Below, piece after piece: positions 47,701-57,957 of a stretch of 64,000 nt of DNA. Within the stretch, counting starts at the first letter, position 1. Every line of letters starts with the position of its first letter. The stretch is from Sapria himalayana (taxonomy: Eukaryota > Streptophyta > Magnoliopsida > Malpighiales > Rafflesiaceae): contig JAREIK010017918.1 of the NCBI GenBank assembly GCA_029783825.1, forward strand, positions 744,001 through 808,000, in the 5' to 3' direction. Made by a program: the position numbers and the translations under genes. Below the pieces are notes generated by a model. It made no database searches. It was given only the letters and a program-made list of their open reading frames with translations, and was not told where the DNA came from.

Positions 47701-48428
47701 ATTACCCGGTAAAAGCAATGAGGTCACTCACGTGCAAGATGCACCGCAGGAAGCTTTGATGTTCAAAACTCAAGTTGAGTTTCACGAAAATCCAAGCCGA
47801 AATCAAAAACACGAGGGCCGAGAGAGAGAAGCACGGTTTATGTGAGAGAGAAAAAATATAGAGAGGATTTATGTTTTTGAAAAACATAAATTTTATAGGG
47901 AGGGGGGTAGATTTTATAGGCTAATTAAAGTTTTTTTTTTAAAAAAAATTATTTTTTTATTATTTTTTTGAATTTTTTTATTATATTTAAGGGGCAGAAT
48001 CACGAGGGCCGTCGGATTCTGCCCCCTAGCCGTTGGAGTCGAATCCAAGGGCTGAAAATCGCTCAAAGTTTGAAAATTTTTTTTTTCCCTTTAGATATTT
48101 CGATTTTCTCGGTTTTCGGCAGAAAAGACCGCGGGTCGGGTCTGTTTGGACCCGACCCGCGGTCTTTTTACCGGGGGGGGCCCTGATGGGTCGAGTCGCG
48201 ACTCACGCCACGGCACGCGTGGCACGCCGCCAGTGCCACGCGTGCCTGCGGGACCGGCACGGGATGGACCCGTGCCGGGCCAGGCACGGCACGAAACGTG
48301 CCTTGCTTCGCCCGGGCACGGCACAGGCCCGGGCACGGTTTTTGAACGTGCCGGGCCGGCCCAGGCACGGCCGAACCGTGCCCTGCCTCGTGCTGGGCCG
48401 GGCCGGCCCGACCTGTTTGACACCTCTA
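44781..48428 (-). mobile_element. near-intact hAT transposon, 3,648 bp, TSD gcttgccc
   Basis: The termini are TAAAGGTGTCAAACGGGCC (left) and the complement of TAGAGGTGTCAAACAGGTC (right). The 8-bp duplication gcttgccc is perfect (44773-44780 and 48429-48436). Both subterminal regions are GC-rich arrays of GGCACGGC words (44790-44940, 48230-48410). The right one also has GAGTCGCGACTC, as in the 6124 element. The transposase gene is on the minus strand. This is the best candidate for the source that mobilised the small GC-rich copies, although its frame now carries a stop. Confidence 0.95.
45507..47630 (-). pseudogene. hAT transposase, BED finger to hATC, one nonsense codon
   Basis: One continuous frame of 708 codons from ATG at 47630 to the stop at 45507, interrupted only by TAA at 47306-47304. 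Order: Ser/Asn-rich leader; BED finger at about residues 45-95 (SVVWTHFKII, CKYC, HLKRHAEIC); after the stop, the RNase H-like core with VTSDIWT and VTFDNAANNG; the CMCHVINLIVQAG and RHRWNYTYLMLESC blocks; and near the C-terminus the hATC dimerisation motif SSVASEFAFSVAVNVISDRR with RSRLRPDMVEALACLKDW. An acidic tail (DDDDPYDTDLDVAADD) closes it. The older copy near 5969 has CAA at the stop position, so TAA is a single C-to-T change. Read-through or re-initiation at 47231 could still give a 574-residue product without the BED finger. Confidence 0.93.
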
Positions 48429-49329
48429 GCTTGCCCTCTAGGGAACCGTACTGTGCCAGACAATACATGTAGGCCCGTATGGGCCTTAAAAAAATAGGCC
48501 GTGCCGACCCAGCACAACCCGTTTGACACTTGTATTACAACTTATATTTTTACCACAAATTAATAAATATATATATCGTCACGAATACCTTAAAGAGATC
48601 TTAGTTTATATTTTTATTTTCTAAGTTTAGTGGTCTAAATATTTACACATCTACTTGAAAATGAGTGTTATAGTTTATATCTATATTTCTTATTTTTTCT
48701 TAATTTTGTTGCTTTATAAATGGGACCACCACATATGAGTTGCCACAATCCATATTCTTTTTATTTATAACATCTATTTTTACATCAATTTCTATTGAGA
48801 GTTAATTCTCTTGTTTTTGGTTGTTTTATCAAAGATATTAGAGAGCTTTGTAAAAAAAAACAAAAAACTCTATAATTGTGGAGCTCAAAAAAAGCAAAGT
48901 TCCTGGAAAACTAGAGGCACTCCTGGTGAGTTTAAAGAAATGCTTAAGCACCCAGGAACCAGCATGAAACTAGGCAGGACAAGCCTGTGGCATTAATCAG
49001 CCTGAAATCCACCCAGAGATTGAACTGGATAAAGAGCCAGTCCAAAGATGAGCCTTGATTCAGTCCCTGGCCACTTTTAACCCATGGTGAAGGCTTTTTC
49101 TAGCTCTTACAACACAGCTTGTCTCCATCTAATTGAATATGATTGACATTATATGATTCAACTTGAAGAGACATACTATGAATTTTTAAGTGATATAGTT
49201 TGTTTGTGTATGCTTGACATGTAACAGGGAGAAGGATCATAGAAACTTAACATCTCATTGTCGTATTTTTGGACAATTTAATAGTGACATATATACATAT
49301 ACATATGTGTGTTTGTATTTGCATGTAAC
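48429..49329. other. intron sequence; outer hAT terminus, then unassigned DNA
   Basis: 48429-48530 is GC-rich and ends in a hAT-like terminus. 48531-49329 has no recognised transposon motif, and part (48880-49090) has balanced composition and could be original intron DNA. A 61-codon plus frame at 48811 has no recognisable domain. Confidence 0.4.
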
Positions 49330-49591
49330 TGTAAAAAAAATTATTGACTGCAAGCTATAACTGAAGAAAATTATTTTTGAAAATAGGCTTTTTATTCTGA
49401 TTCTATTTTTTACAAGTAATACAATGATTTATTTATAGTCTATAATTTGCCCTCATTAAGCTGAAAATTAAAAATCATTATCACCCATAAGAGTAACTGC
49501 TGACTCTTGACATTTCACATTTCGCATTAAAAATGAAAATTTAATATTTATTTAACAAGACTCTCTCATAAACTTAAATGCTTTTGCCATC

Positions 49592-50089
49592 TTACATGCC
49601 GAGTAATCGTTTGAAATTGTCGAGTAGTATCGTATGTATCGGTCTGGTGAAGATATCCACGACTTGGTCCCGAATTATCACGTGTACTAATTCTATATTT
49701 CTTTCCTTCACTTGATCTCGAATGAAATGAAAGCGAACGTTAATATGCTTGCTTCTCTCATGATTCACCAGATTCTTGCTCAACTCAATTGCTGATTTAT
49801 TGTCAACTCGTATCACAGTTGAACCGAGTTGTTGCTCCATCTTGCCTAATAAATTTATGAGCCATATCACATAACGTACCCACAAATATGCTGCAACATA
49901 TTTAGCTTCACATGTCGAGAGTGTCACAATTGATTGCTTCTTTGAAAGCCATGTAAACACCGTGTCACCTATAAAAAACATATAACCCAATGTGCTTTTC
50001 TGATCATCCAAGTCTCTGCACCAATCGCTATTGGAGTATCCAACCAACTTGTGATCTGTCGTATTTGTATAGAATAACCCGAGTGACAT
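49592..50089 (-). pseudogene. Copia RNase H
   Basis: Open for 165 codons: GYSNSDWCRDLDDQKSTLGY, LSTCEAKYVAAYLWVRYVIW, RVDNKSAIELSKN, RSKHINVRFHFIRDQV, then DQVVDIFTRPI and a normal C-terminal end about 40 bp before the 3' LTR. The three catalytic acidic positions (D in SDW, E in CEAKY, D in VDNKSA) are kept. Confidence 0.9.
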
Positions 50090-50099
50090 TATTCTATAT

Positions 50100-51299
50100 A
50101 TGTACCGTAGAATTCACTTTAACGTATTCCAATAAGAATATACTGACTCTTTTATGAACCGACTTACAATACCGACACTTAATGCAAGGTCCGGCCTTGT
50201 GCATGTGAGATAGCGAAGGCTTCCCACTAAACTCCGATATTTGCTTGCGTAGACTCATTCTGCTCCATCAAACTTAGAGTTTTGCACCTGGTTCCATTGG
50301 TGTTGAAACTGGATTGCAATACTCCATCTTGTACTTCTTCAAAATCTCCTTTGTATCCTCATGGGATACAAAGATACCTCATCTTTCCTTGTCTTACCTC
50401 CCGACCAAAATAAAACTTCATCAAGCCAAAATCCGTCATCTCAAATTCCTGTGTCATTGTGTTCTTGAACTTTTGTATCATTTCATTATTATTCCTCAAA
50501 AAAATGAGATCATCAACATAAAGAGTAACAGATAATATATTACCTCCACTCTTCTTCACATAAAAGGCATGTTCATAGGGACATTACTCGAATCCATTCT
50601 CTTTGAAGTATATATCGATACGAGTATTCCACGCCTGCGATGCTTGCTTCAACTCATAAATTACCATCTCAAATTTCAACACATTCTTTTCTTCTCTAAT
50701 TTTTATGTACCCGGGTGGTTGTTTAATATAAATTTCTTCTTCAATCACACCATTCAAGAATGCTGACTTGACATTCATATATAATATCGGCCATTTGAAT
50801 TGAGCCGCTTGTGAAATGAGCAATCTGATTATTTTCATTCTTACAAAGAGAGCAAGCACCCCGTCATAGTCAATTCCCACCTTTTGCTTGTAATCCTTTG
50901 CTGCAAGTCTCACCTTATACCGTTCTATCTCCCATTGAGCATTCATCTTTCTCTTAAATACCCACTTGACATCAATGTGCTAAGTTTCTTTCGGCAATTC
51001 TGCTAAATCTTATGTGTTGTTGCGATCTATTACTTTAATTTCCTCATCCATGGCAATTTATCACTTCTTGTCTTACACCGCCTGTTCAAAATTTAAAATT
51101 TTGGAATCCACCATAAGACATACAAGATTTACCTCATTTGTCGAAACATACAAATCTTGCAAGCTTCGCATTTTGGGTTGTTGCGATTCATCTTCATCAT
51201 TAATGGTTTCAAAATTTTCTGGTATACTTGTTGGCATAACAATTGATGATTCTCCAACTTCGATGATATCCTTTGTTGCTTTATTCCAATCTCTTTCAT
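50100..51299 (-). pseudogene. Copia reverse transcriptase
   Basis: Frame 50584-50946 has ERYKVRLAAKDYKQKVGIDY, VKSAFLNGVIEEEIYIKQPP and LKQASQAWNTRIDIYF. Frame 50359-50559 carries the active site as LYVDDLIFL and DFGLMKFYFGREVRQ. One frame change separates them, and the segment down to 50100 is broken. Confidence 0.88.
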
Positions 51300-52227
51300 T
51301 TGCTTCATGAACTCGTACATCACAGCTCACTAGAATCTTCTTGCTTATCGGGTCGAATAACTTATATCTTTTTGTTATCTCGTTATACTCAATAAAAATA
51401 TATCTTTTACTTTTATCTTTGAGTTTTGTTCTTCACTGATCCGGCACGTGTGTGTAAGCTAAACTGTCAAATATTTTGAGATGAGAAACTGTTGATTTTT
51501 GTCCGCTCTACGTCTCTTGTGGTGTTTGATCATACAACTTCACATATGGACACTGATTTTGAACATAGACGGTGCGTTACACGGCTTCCGCACAAAATTC
51601 GTTCGGCATTTTCTTGCTTTTGAGCATTGAACGAACAATGTCGGGAATGATCCAGTTCTTCCTCTCGGCCACACTATTTTGTTTTGGAGAGTACGATGCA
51701 GTTAGAAATCACCTTATACCTTGCTCCTTACAATATTCCATGAAAACTATCGAAGTATATTCGCCACCTCTATCAAATCGTACAGATTTGATGTATCTAT
51801 CAGTTACCTTTTCCACCGGCACTTTGAATTATTTTAACACCTCGAACGCCTTAGATTTTTCTTTCAGAAAATGAACCCAAGTTTTTCGTGAAAAATCATC
51901 AATAAAGAAAATGAAATATCTTTTACCGCTGAAATATTTGGGGGTGATTGGTCCACATATGTCAGAATGAATCAACTCGAGAGGTTGCTTAGCCCGATAT
52001 TATACTTCTTTAAAAAATGACATTCTTGCATGCTTTTCGAGCACACATTTTTCATAAAATTTTTCCTCATATTCCATGTTCGGTAGTTCGTGTACCATGT
52101 TCTTTGCCAACTTGTTTAGGCATTCATGATGTAGGTGACCAAAACAGAGATGACACAGTGACGCCTTGTCTTCTATGTTGACTTGCAAATATCTTTCTCG
52201 TATACTTCTCAAATTCAGTTTGTACAT
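51300..52227 (-). pseudogene. Copia GAG-pre-integrase and integrase
   Basis: Frame 52000-52227 carries the HHCC-type pre-integrase region (LCHLCFGHLHHECLNKLAKN, then CVLEKHARMSF). Integrase core text follows in changing frames down to about 51350 with many stops. Plus-strand open frames here are shadows. Confidence 0.8.
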
Positions 52228-52229
52228 TC

Positions 52230-52614
52230 AATTTCTTCCCATTTCAACTTGTGCGACTGAACGTCTTTGCTTGTCTTTCAATAGTAATATCCAGTCTTTC
52301 ATAAAAACCAAATAAATTTTCTCCATGAGCTGTCAAAAACTTAAAATATTACTCTTGAGGTCTGTTACGTAATAAACATCTTGGATTAACCCAACGAAAT
52401 CATCCTTTTATACATAATAAATCATACATTGGCCTTTGACCTCAACTTTCTAGCCATCTCCAAACGATACAGATACAGCTTTAACCTTTCGCATCTTTTT
52501 GAAATAATGCTCGTGCCTACCCATATGATTGCTTGCAGCCGTGTCGAGGTACCACACTGTGTCATTGTCGGTGTTAACTTGTTATATGCCATTAAGAGAA
52601 AACTTTCTTCCACC
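52230..52614 (-). pseudogene. Copia protease region
   Basis: On the minus strand VWYLDTAASNHM is readable at about 52530-52570. The usual Copia protease core is D(T/S)GA; here it is DTAA, so the conserved Gly is replaced by Ala. The rest of the domain is in broken frames. Confidence 0.75.
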
Positions 52615-52919
52615 TAGAGATATCAACCAGGCCTCGTGCCGTGCCTAGCCCGGTACCATGGCCTGTTGGCATGGTACCTCGGGACGAGCCGAGAAACTAA
52701 ATTTTTTTTATTAAGGTTTCGGTTGCGCCGAAACCCTAATTTTTTTAAAAATAATTAGGATTTCAGGCATAGCCAAATCCCTACATTTTTTTTATATTAG
52801 GGGTTCGGCCCGACCGGGCCGAACCCGACAGATTAGTGTCGCTAGTCAGGTTCAAAAGCACGGTCGGGCCGGCTAAAAACGGGCTGGGCCGGCCTGATAC
52901 GTCCCGTTTGACACCTCTA
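52615..52919. mobile_element. non-autonomous hAT, 305 bp, TSD cttccacc, in the Copia gag-protease linker
   Basis: Termini are TAGAGATATCAACCAGGCC and GTCCCGTTTGACACCTCTA. The 8-bp duplication cttccacc is perfect (52607-52614 and 52920-52927). Removing the element and one duplication joins the Copia frame between DEVE and ESFLLMAY. The interior contains GAAACCCTAATTTTTTTAAA-type repeats similar to those in the 6888-7537 element. Confidence 0.92.
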
Positions 52920-53930
52920 CTTCCACCTCATCTTCCATGGCTATGTATGTTGTCTCTTCTATCATTTTCTCGACTCGACATTCTTTTGCAAAATGCCCAA
53001 CCTTTTCACAATTATAACATTTATCAGAATTACAATCCTTTGCATAGTGATCATATTTGCCACACTTGTAGTACTCGAAGTTAGAATAATTTGACCAACC
53101 GCCTCTTTCACGACCACTTCCTCTTCCACGCCAATTTTGTTGGTTTGATTGCCCCTTCTCCTCATGATACCCTTCTTGATCATGACTTTTCCCACCACGA
53201 CTATTTTCTCGACCACCATGGCCATGCCATTTACCTCGAAAATTTTGAGAATAGAATATCTTTTCATCATTGATCGATGCTTTGGATTGAAGTGTCTGCT
53301 CAAGTATATCTTCCTCATTCTTCTTCTTATGATATTCATGTGTCATTAGGGAACCTGCAAGCTTGTCGACCGTGAACGTTGCTAGATCTTTTGACTCTTC
53401 TATGACACATATCACATTCTCGAAATTGTCGGTTAACAACCTCATAATCTTTTCTACAACCCGTGCATCAGACAACTTTTCTCCATCTTTGTTGAGTTGA
53501 TTCACCATGATTTGAACACGCGTGATATAATCGGATACACCTTCTAACTCATTCATCTTCATGCCTTCCAACTCATTGCGAAGAGTTTAAAAGCAAACTT
53601 GTTTAACTCCGTCGGCTCCTTTGTACGCAGTCTCCAAGATGTCTCACTCTTCTTTTGAAATTTTTTCACTTGCAATCTTCTCAAAGCCCGACTCATCAAC
53701 AGCTCGGAACAGCATGTACAATGACGTCTTATCTTTTGTTCACGTTTTTTTCAATACCTTATTTTGAGCTGCCTTATATCCTTCGGTAGATTCTGGTTCT
53801 TCGAAACCTTCTTGAATCACCTCCCCATAATCCACAGAACCGAGAAGAGCTTTCATTTGGATATTCCAATTCTCATAATCCACATTCATTAATCAGGACA
53901 ATAGGACATTATTGATTATACTCCCGATTC
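52920..53930 (-). pseudogene. Copia gag with zinc knuckles
   Basis: The longest frame is 52873-53571. Upstream gag text is readable to 53890 (WNYENWNIQMKALLGSVDYG, then EEPESTEGYKAAQ) with stops near 53740 and 53590. The C-terminal half has ARVVEKIMRLLTDNFENVI, a Gly/Arg-rich linker, and two knuckles. The second, CYNCEKVGHFAKEC, is canonical. The first reads YYKCGKYDHYAKDC, with Tyr in place of its first Cys. The last residues of the frame (after MEDEVEVE) are translated hAT terminus, not gag. Confidence 0.88.
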
Positions 53931-54169
53931 CTCTGATACCAAGTTGTAAAAAAATTGCCGACTGCAAATTATAACTGAGGAAAATTATTTATGAAAAAGA
54001 CTTTTTATCCTGATTCTATTTTTTACAAGCAATATAATGATTTATTTATAGGCTATAATTTACCCTCATAAAACTGAAAATTAAAATCATTATCACGCAT
54101 AAGAGTAAGTGCTGACTTTTGACATTTCACATTCCGCATTAAAAATGAACATTTAATATTTATTTAACA

Positions 54170-54402
54170 TTAATACCCAGTAAAGGTTTTTCCCGTGGCA
54201 CGGACAGCGAAATAGTACTTCGAGAAAATTCAAAATCCAAGTCAAATAAAGAAGTCAATACATTTATTCAATAAAGAGTATAATGAATAAATAAACAAAA
54301 AAGATAAATAATAAAATAAATGATAACTGAATAAAATAGAACAAAAAAAATCACCAAGAAAAGTGGTACTTTTTTTTTTTTTTTGAGGGAAGTGGTACTT
54401 AC
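54170..54402. other. short intron stretch between Copia and exon A
   Basis: AT-rich, with a poly-T tract at about 54369-54384 and the GTAAGT donor of exon A at 54402. No other feature. Confidence 0.6.
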
Positions 54403-54701
54403 TTCTTTAGCATTCCTCTTAAAAATGGAAATGTTCGTGATAGCTTATCAAGCTGAGTTAAGCCTTGGACAAATGTCACCGGAATAAGAAACATGAACAT
54501 GAACACCACGGCAGCAAGAAGGGTAGCAATCTTGCGAAGCCATATCTGTCTGTAAGGTACACAGAGATTCGACCACAAAACATCATGTGGTTCAGGGGCC
54601 AACTGTGTCACCCAAAGCAATGGATTTGATGATTGAAGCATCTGTCTCGTGACAACTGCAGCATAACGTGTTTTAAAAAAGACAAAAGCAGCAGCACACT
54701 C
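54403..54701 (-). CDS. OSCA: OSCA/CSC1-like channel, exon A (loop end and TM3)
   Basis: Internal exon of a plant DUF221 (RSN1_7TM) channel of the OSCA/CSC1 family, closest by eye to Arabidopsis HYP1/RXW8. Family members are membrane cation channels gated by osmotic or mechanical stress. The 299-bp exon starts after an AATCAG acceptor and ends at a GTAAGT donor. It encodes about 99.7 residues in phase 0/2. Recognisable family blocks are ECAAAFVFFKTRYAAVV, the SSNPLLWVTQLAPEPHDV stretch, WSNLCVPYRQIWLRKIAT, and a hydrophobic helix followed by PVTFVQGLTQL and FPFLRGMLK. These correspond to the last strand of the cytosolic RRM-like loop and the following pore helix. The final two bases (AA) need a G to complete Lys, and the first base of exon 21924-22200 supplies it. 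No stop or frameshift is seen. Earlier exons for the N-terminus and the rest of the loop were not found up to 64000. Confidence 0.93.
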
Positions 54702-55279
54702 CTGATTCAGATCAAATAATAGTCTTACAAACCACATCCGTATAAGCAGAATTTACAATTGCATTGGCATTGTTAAATGCCACTAATTAAAATAAGAAGA
54801 ATAGACAAATGGAGCATCAATACATACAATTCAGGCACTCCAACACATAAAAGAACCACATTAATAAAATATATTGTACAGGTCTCAAACATCTCATAAA
54901 CTAAATTTACAGTAAGAAAATGGTTGAGACCTCAAAAAATCGTTGAGATATCTATTAATTGATCATCATCAAACAAACATAAAAAAAAAATAAAACTATC
55001 TTATACCTGTTCTTAGATAAAATTATAATATATTTCCCTATGTTTTGCCTAGTTGTAACAAACTAGATTAAAAATTAAAGTAGTTTATTGTTGTTATTGT
55101 TATTTTTTATTTATTTTATGTTAAAAACAATACTCATAAAGAAATAAAATGCATTAACACTCAATAATATCAGCATACAAATGTTGTTCATATATATTGG
55201 AGAATAATGATGGGGACAGATCACAAACTATATGTCCAAATAAAAGACATTAACGAAATATTTTTTAAAAAAACATAAA
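54702..55279. other. start of upstream OSCA intron, no feature
   Basis: Contains the exon A acceptor (54704-54702). The rest is AT-rich and unassigned. It may include a decayed LTR for the antisense Copia that follows, since AGTTTATAAGCTACAACACC at about 55280 resembles a Copia pol-LTR junction. Confidence 0.35.
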
Positions 55280-57949
55280 CTTATAAGCTACAACACCTCT
55301 CTTCAAGTTGATACATACAAGTATAGAACTAGAACATTAATCTTAGAGGAGAAAAAAATAATTTAGATTTTCTTCAAACCCTTCATGAAGATATTTACGG
55401 ATTACTTCATTATTTTAATATATATTAGAGCAATAATTTCATAGAATTTCTCTTTGGTTAAGAAATAATTCACAACTATATATTTCATCAACTCATTAAA
55501 TATCAAATTAAAAATTATATATCTCATTGTCTTAGTATTAAAACAAAGAGTAGTAGGAGAATAAATTATATGCTCAAACTTCTCAAACAGATATCACATC
55601 CACAATATCTCACTAAAATTATTAACATCGCTATGAAGTCAGCCCTTATACTAGATATCAAATATAATTACATGCTTATTATTTTTTCATGAGACAAGAT
55701 TATATTTAAAAATAAAAAACCATGTCATAGACGTCCTCTCTATACATTTTATTGCACAACTCAAATATGAATATCAAACTATAAGTGTTTGCAATCACTA
55801 AAAAAGATCTTATGTCCCAAAAACTTCTTCTAATGCTTTAGTATGTGAAGACTTAAGTCAAGGAAAATCTATAAAAAAGAATTATTAAAAATTAATTATA
55901 CTAACTACATATGTTATATGTGATTTAGTCATAACCAAATAGTTAATCTTCACTAACATCCTCATTTCACATACTTTCTCTGTGACGAGATGATATTTCT
56001 CATTAAATAAATTAATCTATATCGAAAATGCATGAGTCTCTCGATGTGCTTCAACTGAAACTATGACTAAAAATACTAGTTAAGTTGGTTAATTCATAAC
56101 TTATCATCTCCAATAATTAGAATTTCATCTACATATATAATTAGCAAAATACCTCTATCATCAGAAAAAATAAATAAAAATTTTTAATATATATGTAACT
56201 CAAATAAAATGACTTATGAATATCTTAGAAATTAGATTTTTAATGACTGATTCAGGTCTTACAATGCATTCCATAATTTCCATGAGCAGGTGTCACATCA
56301 AAAATATCTCACAAATAATAATTATTATCGCTTTGAACTCGACCCTTAAACTAGATCTCGAAACAATCACATACTTATTATTTTTTTATGAAAAAAAATT
56401 ATATCTAAAAATAAAAAATCATGTCATAGACCTCCTCTTAGTACATTTTGTTGCACAACTCGAATATGAATATCAAACAATAAGTGTTTGTGATCACTGA
56501 AAGAGATCTTATGCCACGAAGACTTTTTTACATGCTTTAGTATGCAAAGAACTGCGTCAAAGTAAATCTACAAAAAAAATTATTAAATAACTAATTATAC
56601 TAACTGCATATGTTATATGTTATTTAGTCATAATCAAATAGTTAATCTTCCTTAATATTTTATTCTCACATATTTTCTCTATGACATGATAATATACCTC
56701 ATAAAATAAATTATTTTATCATGATGTACGAGTCTCCCAATATACTTCATCCGAAGCTATGATTGATTCATAACTCATCTCCAATAATCATAATTTCATC
56801 TATGTATACAATTAGCTAAATCCCTATACCATCAGATATCATCATATAAAATAAAAAAAGATCTTTAACATATATGTGAAACTCAAATAAAATTAATTTA
56901 TGACAGATTCAAGTTTTTCAATGAATTTCATAATTTGCAAATTGTATTTGATTGTGTTGCTCAAAACTCAGGTGACTGCTCTATCTATGAGAAAAAAATA
57001 TATATATTCTTCACGTTTAGCTATAATAACGTTTAGCTATTTATGTAATGTTACTAGTAAATTAAGAATTCATACTAAAGTCATCTAGTTACTGAAAAAA
57101 TATATTCTAATAATTCATACTAAATATCTAAGTAAATTCTATCGTAACAAATCTAAGTTTAAGATACTCTACTTTCTTATAGATATGTCTTTATATTGAA
57201 CACTCAATTAGGAGTAACAATAGATTTTCTTGAAAATTATGATACTAGTTACTAAGTCTCATTAAAATAAATAACATATATTTTTTGCATTATAATTTGA
57301 CATTGTCTTAAAAGAGATAATACCTCAGAAAAAACCTTGAATATCCTAGTATTATAAAGAAAATAATAAAAATAACAAGACAATAGTATGATAAAATTTA
57401 TGAACTCACATACTAAGTACAACTCAACAATCATTTCTTGAAAAGGATCAATAGATCAATATCAAAGAAATTGGATGCAGGATCAATTGATTCCTTCATA
57501 GACTTGCATTTTGTCTGAGCAAATTAAAACTAGTAGACCCCATGAAAAAAAATCTAGAATACTCATCTTAAGTAAGTATAATGAGACTAGATTATTAGTA
57601 ATATAAGTTGAAGATTTTGTCTAAGTGAATCCAATATTCTCTTTTATAACCTTTGAACCCCAAATTACTATCCATAAGTCATGACTCATGATGTAGCACT
57701 AAGCACCTTTCTTGAATATGTCCCAACCTCACACAAAAAAAACCACTACTAGCTTCCTCTCTCTCAAAGCACACCATCCAACTCTCTCATTGTCATTGTG
57801 TAGAAAAGTCATTATAGTATTTTGTTTATCATCTCAACTCTACTTGATCTAGGTATAACTATATATGCTCAAACTACCCTTTGATAAATCTCGGAAAAAA
57901 TTAAAAGTATAATATTTCACAAAGGATTTGGGTCCGCAAAATGATGTTT
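55280..57949 (-). pseudogene. antisense Copia pol and gag remnant with internal 690-bp duplication
   Basis: The minus strand gives a degraded RNase H end (KGFEE, KYLHE near 55380), then RT/RNase H text through 57430. Positions about 55540-56215 and 56220-56890 are tandem copies (ATGTCATAGACGTCCTCTCT at about 55724 with ATGTCATAGACCTCCTCTTA at about 56421; CTTTAGTATG at 55838 and 56537). Near 57690-57750 a gag knuckle-like piece (VRLGHIQERCLVLHH) is readable. All frames are broken. The gag end is interrupted by the 57958-59116 element. Confidence 0.55.
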
Positions 57950-57957
57950 CACTCTCC

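Larger units (their letters stand above)
49330..54169 (-). mobile_element. Ty1/Copia retrotransposon, minus strand, LTRs of about 226 bp
   Basis: On the plus strand the 3' LTR is 49330-49557 and the 5' LTR 53945-54169. They are clearly homologous (TTGACATTTCACATTTCGCA against TTGACATTTCACATTCCGCA) and run TG...CA. The primer site reads TTGGTATCAGAGG (complement of about 53931-53944), adjacent to the 5' LTR. The flanks gtaac and ttaat do not match, so the target duplication is lost or the ends recombined. Domain order is gag, protease, integrase, RT, RNase H, all with stops or shifts. A 305-bp hAT is inserted at 52615. Confidence 0.92.
22201..54402 (-). other. giant OSCA intron A-B, 32,202 bp
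   Basis: This intron is bounded by a consensus GTAAGT donor at 54402-54397 and a polypyrimidine-CAG acceptor at 22203-22201. The exon phases on both sides agree. It contains a Tourist-like MITE, a small hAT, a candidate long-LTR element with a nested Copia, two hAT remnants, a 3.9-kb satellite, a near-intact hAT, and a full Copia with its own nested hAT. No second host gene was recognised inside it. Confidence 0.85.

Noticed and set aside
48033..48529. GC-rich open frames of up to 154 codons
   Set aside because: They lie in the subterminal repeat array of the near-intact hAT, and overlapping frames exist on both strands. No conserved domain.
57252..57434. Possible OSCA upstream exon because of hydrophobic minus-strand frame
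   Set aside because: No match to the OSCA N-terminus or loop; the flanking sequence is Copia remnant. The missing exons were not found between 54702 and 64000.
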